From Campylobacterales bacterium (GTDB lineage: Bacteria > Campylobacterota > Campylobacteria > Campylobacterales > Sulfurovaceae), in NCBI GenBank assembly GCA_014763905.1, contig JACXUN010000041.1:1-9621 (forward strand): a stretch of 9,621 bases of DNA, written 5' to 3'. The translations under genes and the position numbers were made by a program. Under the pieces are notes generated by a model. The model worked only from the letters and a program-made list of their open reading frames with translations. It was not told the origin of the DNA and ran no database searches. Below are positions 6,894-9,621 of the stretch, in pieces. The stretch's first letter is position 1; each line of letters begins with the position of its first letter.

Positions 6894-7313
6894 TCAATTC
6901 CCTTTAAAGAGTATAAATTTTTTCTTTTTTTCAGGCATACCCAGTACCTTTGTTTCAGTACCGTATCGCAGTGTCACACTGTTTTTGTTGACACTGATTA
7001 CCTTGTAGATTCCTAAGCTCTCACCGGCTTTATACCACTTGCCGTTGATAAATGCGGCACGGTTTAAAATAGCCGTTAACTCATAGGCAACGCTCTCTTC
7101 ATTTTTCACCGGCTGGATCACTCCAACTTTCTCTTCTACTTCCGGTGCTTTGACAATAGCAAAAGGATTCGGGGTATCTTTTAATCGATCCAAATTGATA
7201 CCGGCTCGCTCTTTTTTAATCTGTTCCACCATATTATTAATCTCTTCCTGACTCAAAGAGGCGGCTTGACTCATCCAGATCGAAGCTAGGGTCAAAAATA
7301 GTATCTTTTTCAT
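6894..7313 (-). CDS. Small periplasmic protein, PilP/MshK-like
   Basis: This 139-residue protein has a signal peptide (1-17, SQA-A). The N-terminal half is flexible and charged (about 18-72), with a Pro-containing DTPNPF at 46-51. A small beta-rich domain at about 77-135 contains ELTAILNR, INGKWYKAGES and YKVISVNKNSVTLRYG. That C-terminal pattern (own sequence inside a short loop, then a V-x-x-V strand and a VTL strand) is the homology-region fold of GspC/PilP, and the INGKW motif is MshK-like. Proteins of this type bridge the PilN/PilO complex and the secretin. The gene starts inside the stop codon of the PilO-like gene (TAATG) and lies one base before the secretin gene, as expected for such a bridge. 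It is too short for a full GspC with a transmembrane anchor. Confidence 0.8.
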   Translation of the reverse strand: MKKILFLTLASIWMSQAASLSQEEINNMVEQIKKERAGINLDRLKDTPNPFAIVKAPEVEEKVGVIQPVKNEESVAYELTAILNRAAFINGKWYKAGESLGIYKVISVNKNSVTLRYGTETKVLGMPEKKKKFILFKGN

Positions 7314-7957
7314 TAGTGATTAATCCCCCATACTGATATATTGATATCGGCAAATGTGGTAGTATCGTTTTGATCTAGGCGAACATCACTCCCGTAAATA
7401 TCGGTTACTAAGACATTTTTTTCTAGTTGATTGACAAATTTAACGATATTGCTATACTCTCCTTCACACCCGATGGCAATCTCCAAAACATGTCCGAAGC
7501 TTCCATTATTATCAACATATTCATTATCGATATATTGAATTTTTACCGCTTGGCTTTTCGCCTCATTGGTAATACTATTGAGGAACTTTGACCAACTCTC
7601 TTTGTTGAAAAGCAGTGGGGAGAGTTCATCTAACTTGGTCGTGATAAAGGTAATATCCTCATTGGCTCTTGCGATACGTTTCTTTAGACTCAAAATATCA
7701 TCGTCATACTTTTTTACAAAAAAATCTCTATCACCACCTACGGTAATAGACTGAATATACTGTTCATGTTTTCGGATACTGTTTTGCAACGTCGTTTTCT
7801 TCTGTTCGGATTGATTAAACCGCTCTTCCGCATAAGGTAAAAAAAGAGCATAAGTCATATATCCGATCACCAAAACGATCATCATAATGATCATCCATTT
7901 TTCATTTTCGCTTTTATCTTTAAACGCTTTATCTAAACGATCTAATATACTATGCAT
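7313..7957 (-). CDS. Inner-membrane assembly protein, PilO/MshJ/GspM-like
   Basis: This 214-residue bitopic protein has a short cytoplasmic N-terminus, one transmembrane helix at about 22-40, and a coiled coil at about 45-115 rich in Lys/Glu/Gln. The periplasmic domain at about 120-214 has the alpha-beta pattern of the PilO ferredoxin-like fold. The typical PilO-like helix YSNIVKFVNQLEKN (168-181) is followed by the strand VLVTDIYGSDV (182-192) and a last strand ADINISVWG (203-211). It would pair with the PilN-like part of the preceding protein and with the PilP-like protein to form the alignment complex. Its ATG shares a base with the preceding stop codon (TAATG), and no strong ribosome binding site is present, so coupling is likely. 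The family call rests on fold pattern and position. Confidence 0.8.
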   Translation of the reverse strand: MHSILDRLDKAFKDKSENEKWMIIMMIVLVIGYMTYALFLPYAEERFNQSEQKKTTLQNSIRKHEQYIQSITVGGDRDFFVKKYDDDILSLKKRIARANEDITFITTKLDELSPLLFNKESWSKFLNSITNEAKSQAVKIQYIDNEYVDNNGSFGHVLEIAIGCEGEYSNIVKFVNQLEKNVLVTDIYGSDVRLDQNDTTTFADINISVWGINH

Positions 7958-9513
7958 TATCGATAACTCACTTTCAAAATACCTCTATAAAGACCATCAT
8001 CATAATCATTGGATATACGTTCTATATTGATATTTTTGATATCATCAAAATATTTTTTGGAAACATCTTTGATGTATTTGGTGATTTTCTTCTCATCATC
8101 ACTCACCATATACATCATAAAGCTATTGCTTTGACTACTCATCTGCTCAAGTTTAACCTCATGCTCTGTCAAATCACGAGCAAATCGATCAAAAAGTTCA
8201 GATTTTAGTCGGTAATCAACTTTTTTGTTATAAATCGAAATCAATGTCTTGGACTTGGCATCAAAAACTGCTTGGCGACCATTGAGTTCATTGGTTTTAT
8301 CTTTAATGATCGCCTGTTTTTCTCCCAATATCCGCTCATATCGGGTGCTAATTTTAGAGAGTTCATCATCTTCCATTTTTAGCTGAATAATGTGTACATC
8401 ATTAAAATAGGAGAGAATCAAATAAACCAGCGGTATAGCCAAAGCAACCAATGAAGCCGTCGTCGTACTGATAATAAACTGTCCACTCGCCCGTTTTCTA
8501 AATACCGGCGGTCTTGGTGTTGTGGTCATATTGACCACTTGACTTGAATTATCGATATAGTCTAATCCGGTTCGTACCATCATGGATTGGAGCTGGTCAA
8601 CATACCACTCGTCATTTTTCATATCAAACAAGTAGTCTAAATTGTAAGTCTGAATCCCTAAGTAGTTATATCCATAGTCTCCCAATCCGATAATAGGACT
8701 TTTGGCACTACCGACAAAAAGGCGTTGGATTATATCGATATTGTAGGCTCGTTTGGTATAGATAATAATATCGTTGATCTGTAAAAATATCTCTCCAAAG
8801 AGCTTCATTAAAGTCTGCTGGTAGACTGTGCTGCCTGCTTTAAGCCCTTCAGTCTCTAATGTTTCAAAAAATTTCTTTTCATCAACCCGTTCACCTACCG
8901 CAGCACAATACTTCTCATAAAGCTGGGTTAACGAGAACTCTAAGGATTTAGAGTAGATAAATTTACCCTCGTCATAAATCGTGACAAACGCATCGGTCAT
9001 GGTAAAATAGATAAAGCAGTGAGCCTCACTCGCCTCCACGATTCCACTGGTATAGAGGGTTCGAAAAAGAAGCGGTGCTGGAATAAGAAGATCGATATAT
9101 CGAGTCTGATCTACAGTCGCAGCGACACTGTTTTCAATAACTTCCGGTTCGATTATAAATAGGTTATAGACATAACTATTTTTATCCTCAGGATCGGCTT
9201 TTTGATGAAAGATTTTATACTCTTTCTCAGGGTCTAAGCCAAGCTCCTCATATGCTTTCATATAGAAAGTATCGTCTAACTCATCCTCATCAACCGCCAT
9301 TCCCAAATCAAATGCCGTGATAATCATATCCCGATTGGCGATATAGGATATCACAAAATTATGAGGATTAAACTTCAGCGATTCAATGGCGGTTAATGAT
9401 TGATCTGTATATTGATAATATTTTTGAGTATAGGGATTGACTGCAATGATGTTTTTAAATTTTTTGATTCTTGGATCTACAGTTGTTCCAGACATAATCG
9501 TATATTTCACCAT
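7957..9513 (-). CDS. PilM-PilN fusion protein, MshI/GspL-like
   Basis: This 518-residue protein is the first gene of the operon. The N-terminal cytoplasmic part (about 1-325) looks like a PilM/GspL actin-like domain: LLIPAPLLFRTLY (142-154), a strand-turn-strand with DEGKFIYSKSLEFSL (181-195), and the pattern DIIIYTKRAYNIDIIQRLFVG followed by LGIQTYNLDYLF near its end (248-296). A transmembrane helix follows at about 347-369, then a coiled coil (about 373-440) and a small periplasmic ferredoxin-like domain (about 445-518, ending YRGILKVSYR), as in PilN or GspL. It would recruit the assembly ATPase and link it to the PilO-like protein. No clear nucleotide-binding phosphate loop is seen. The ATG at 9513 has only a poor ribosome binding site (TTAAGAA), and an ATG at codon 7 is an alternative start. 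Sequence conservation is low, so the call is by architecture and position. Confidence 0.78.
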   Translation of the reverse strand: MVKYTIMSGTTVDPRIKKFKNIIAVNPYTQKYYQYTDQSLTAIESLKFNPHNFVISYIANRDMIITAFDLGMAVDEDELDDTFYMKAYEELGLDPEKEYKIFHQKADPEDKNSYVYNLFIIEPEVIENSVAATVDQTRYIDLLIPAPLLFRTLYTSGIVEASEAHCFIYFTMTDAFVTIYDEGKFIYSKSLEFSLTQLYEKYCAAVGERVDEKKFFETLETEGLKAGSTVYQQTLMKLFGEIFLQINDIIIYTKRAYNIDIIQRLFVGSAKSPIIGLGDYGYNYLGIQTYNLDYLFDMKNDEWYVDQLQSMMVRTGLDYIDNSSQVVNMTTTPRPPVFRKRASGQFIISTTTASLVALAIPLVYLILSYFNDVHIIQLKMEDDELSKISTRYERILGEKQAIIKDKTNELNGRQAVFDAKSKTLISIYNKKVDYRLKSELFDRFARDLTEHEVKLEQMSSQSNSFMMYMVSDDEKKITKYIKDVSKKYFDDIKNINIERISNDYDDGLYRGILKVSYR

Positions 9514-9603
9514 TTCTTAATATTAAATTTTACCTATTATATAAACGTGAATATTAATTTAAGCTTGTAAGTTTTGTCTAAGAATAAATATTTTAAAAAT
9601 TAA
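9514..9603 (-). promoter_or_regulatory. Operon promoter region
   Basis: Upstream of the first gene the minus strand carries a perfect TATAAT at 9536-9541, within TTTATATAATAGG. No good -35 lies 17 bp further (GCTTAA at 9559-9564), but the region is strongly AT-rich with A/T tracts, a style common for housekeeping promoters of Campylobacterota. The predicted start is near 9529, which would leave a leader of about 16 bases. No other promoter is obvious between the genes, because all internal gaps are 20 bp or less. Confidence 0.45.
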
Positions 9604-9621
9604 GGGCACCTCTAAAAACCC
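9604..9621. repeat. Possible terminal inverted repeat of an insertion sequence at the window edge
   Basis: The last 18 bases, GGGCACCTCTAAAAACCC, follow a TTAA and stand out from the AT-rich promoter DNA. The minus-strand reading (GGGTTTTTAGAGGTGCCC) is of a kind I associate with ends of IS5-like elements, but this is recall of a style, not a match I can verify. If correct, the element extends beyond the window. The other end and any transposase gene are not visible. Confidence 0.25.

Noticed and set aside
1..9621. CRISPR array, prophage, toxin-antitoxin or defence system
   Set aside because: I saw no regularly spaced direct repeats and no nuclease, integrase or toxin-like proteins. The whole window is one envelope-machine operon with short flanks.

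Overview
This 9.6 kb, AT-rich window is almost filled by one tightly packed operon on the minus strand, read from about 9513 down to 165. It encodes nine proteins of a type IV pilus / type II secretion-like envelope machine. The protein composition (rich in Lys, Ile, Asn), the weak -35 promoter style and the gene order suggest Campylobacterota (Sulfurimonas, Sulfuricurvum or Sulfurovum-like). This assignment is an inference, because the window has no rRNA or other phylogenetic marker.

Layout in transcription order: (1) 9513-7957, a PilM+PilN-type fused protein (MshI/GspL-like); (2) 7957-7313, a PilO/MshJ-like inner-membrane protein; (3) 7313-6894, a PilP/MshK-like periplasmic protein; (4) 6892-5306, an MshL-type secretin; (5) 5316-4504, an MshM/ExeA-type AAA ATPase; (6) 4511-3732, a membrane-anchored TPR protein (MshN-like); (7) 3732-3184, an unrecognised exported 182-residue protein; (8) 3172-1430, a GspE/PilB/MshE assembly ATPase; (9) 1409-165, a GspF/PilC/MshG platform protein. 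Apart from gene 7 this is the order of the Vibrio MSHA biogenesis operon (mshI-J-K-L-M-N-E-G). It also resembles the cts transformation cluster of Campylobacter jejuni (secretin ctsD, P-loop protein ctsP, ATPase ctsE, platform ctsF). Junctions are overlaps or gaps of at most 20 bp, with TAATG stop-start fusions at three of them, so the products are probably made in fixed proportion.

How the parts would fit together: the PilM/N-, PilO- and PilP-like proteins form the alignment complex from cytoplasm to periplasm. The secretin is the outer-membrane gate. The MshM-like ATPase and the TPR protein probably help secretin assembly or contact the cell wall. MshE and MshG drive pilus or pseudopilus polymerisation. 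No pilin or prepilin peptidase is encoded here. The system could be a surface pilus, a secretion system or a DNA-uptake machine; in this phylum DNA uptake is a serious possibility.

The flanks are short. Positions 1-164 are non-coding: an AT-rich part and, just after the last stop codon, a compact GC-rich element (about 94-161) with nested inverted repeats and a two-tier G-quadruplex-like motif on the transcribed strand. This is the least explained part of the window. Positions 9514-9621 hold a likely operon promoter and, at the very edge, a short sequence that could be the end of an insertion sequence.
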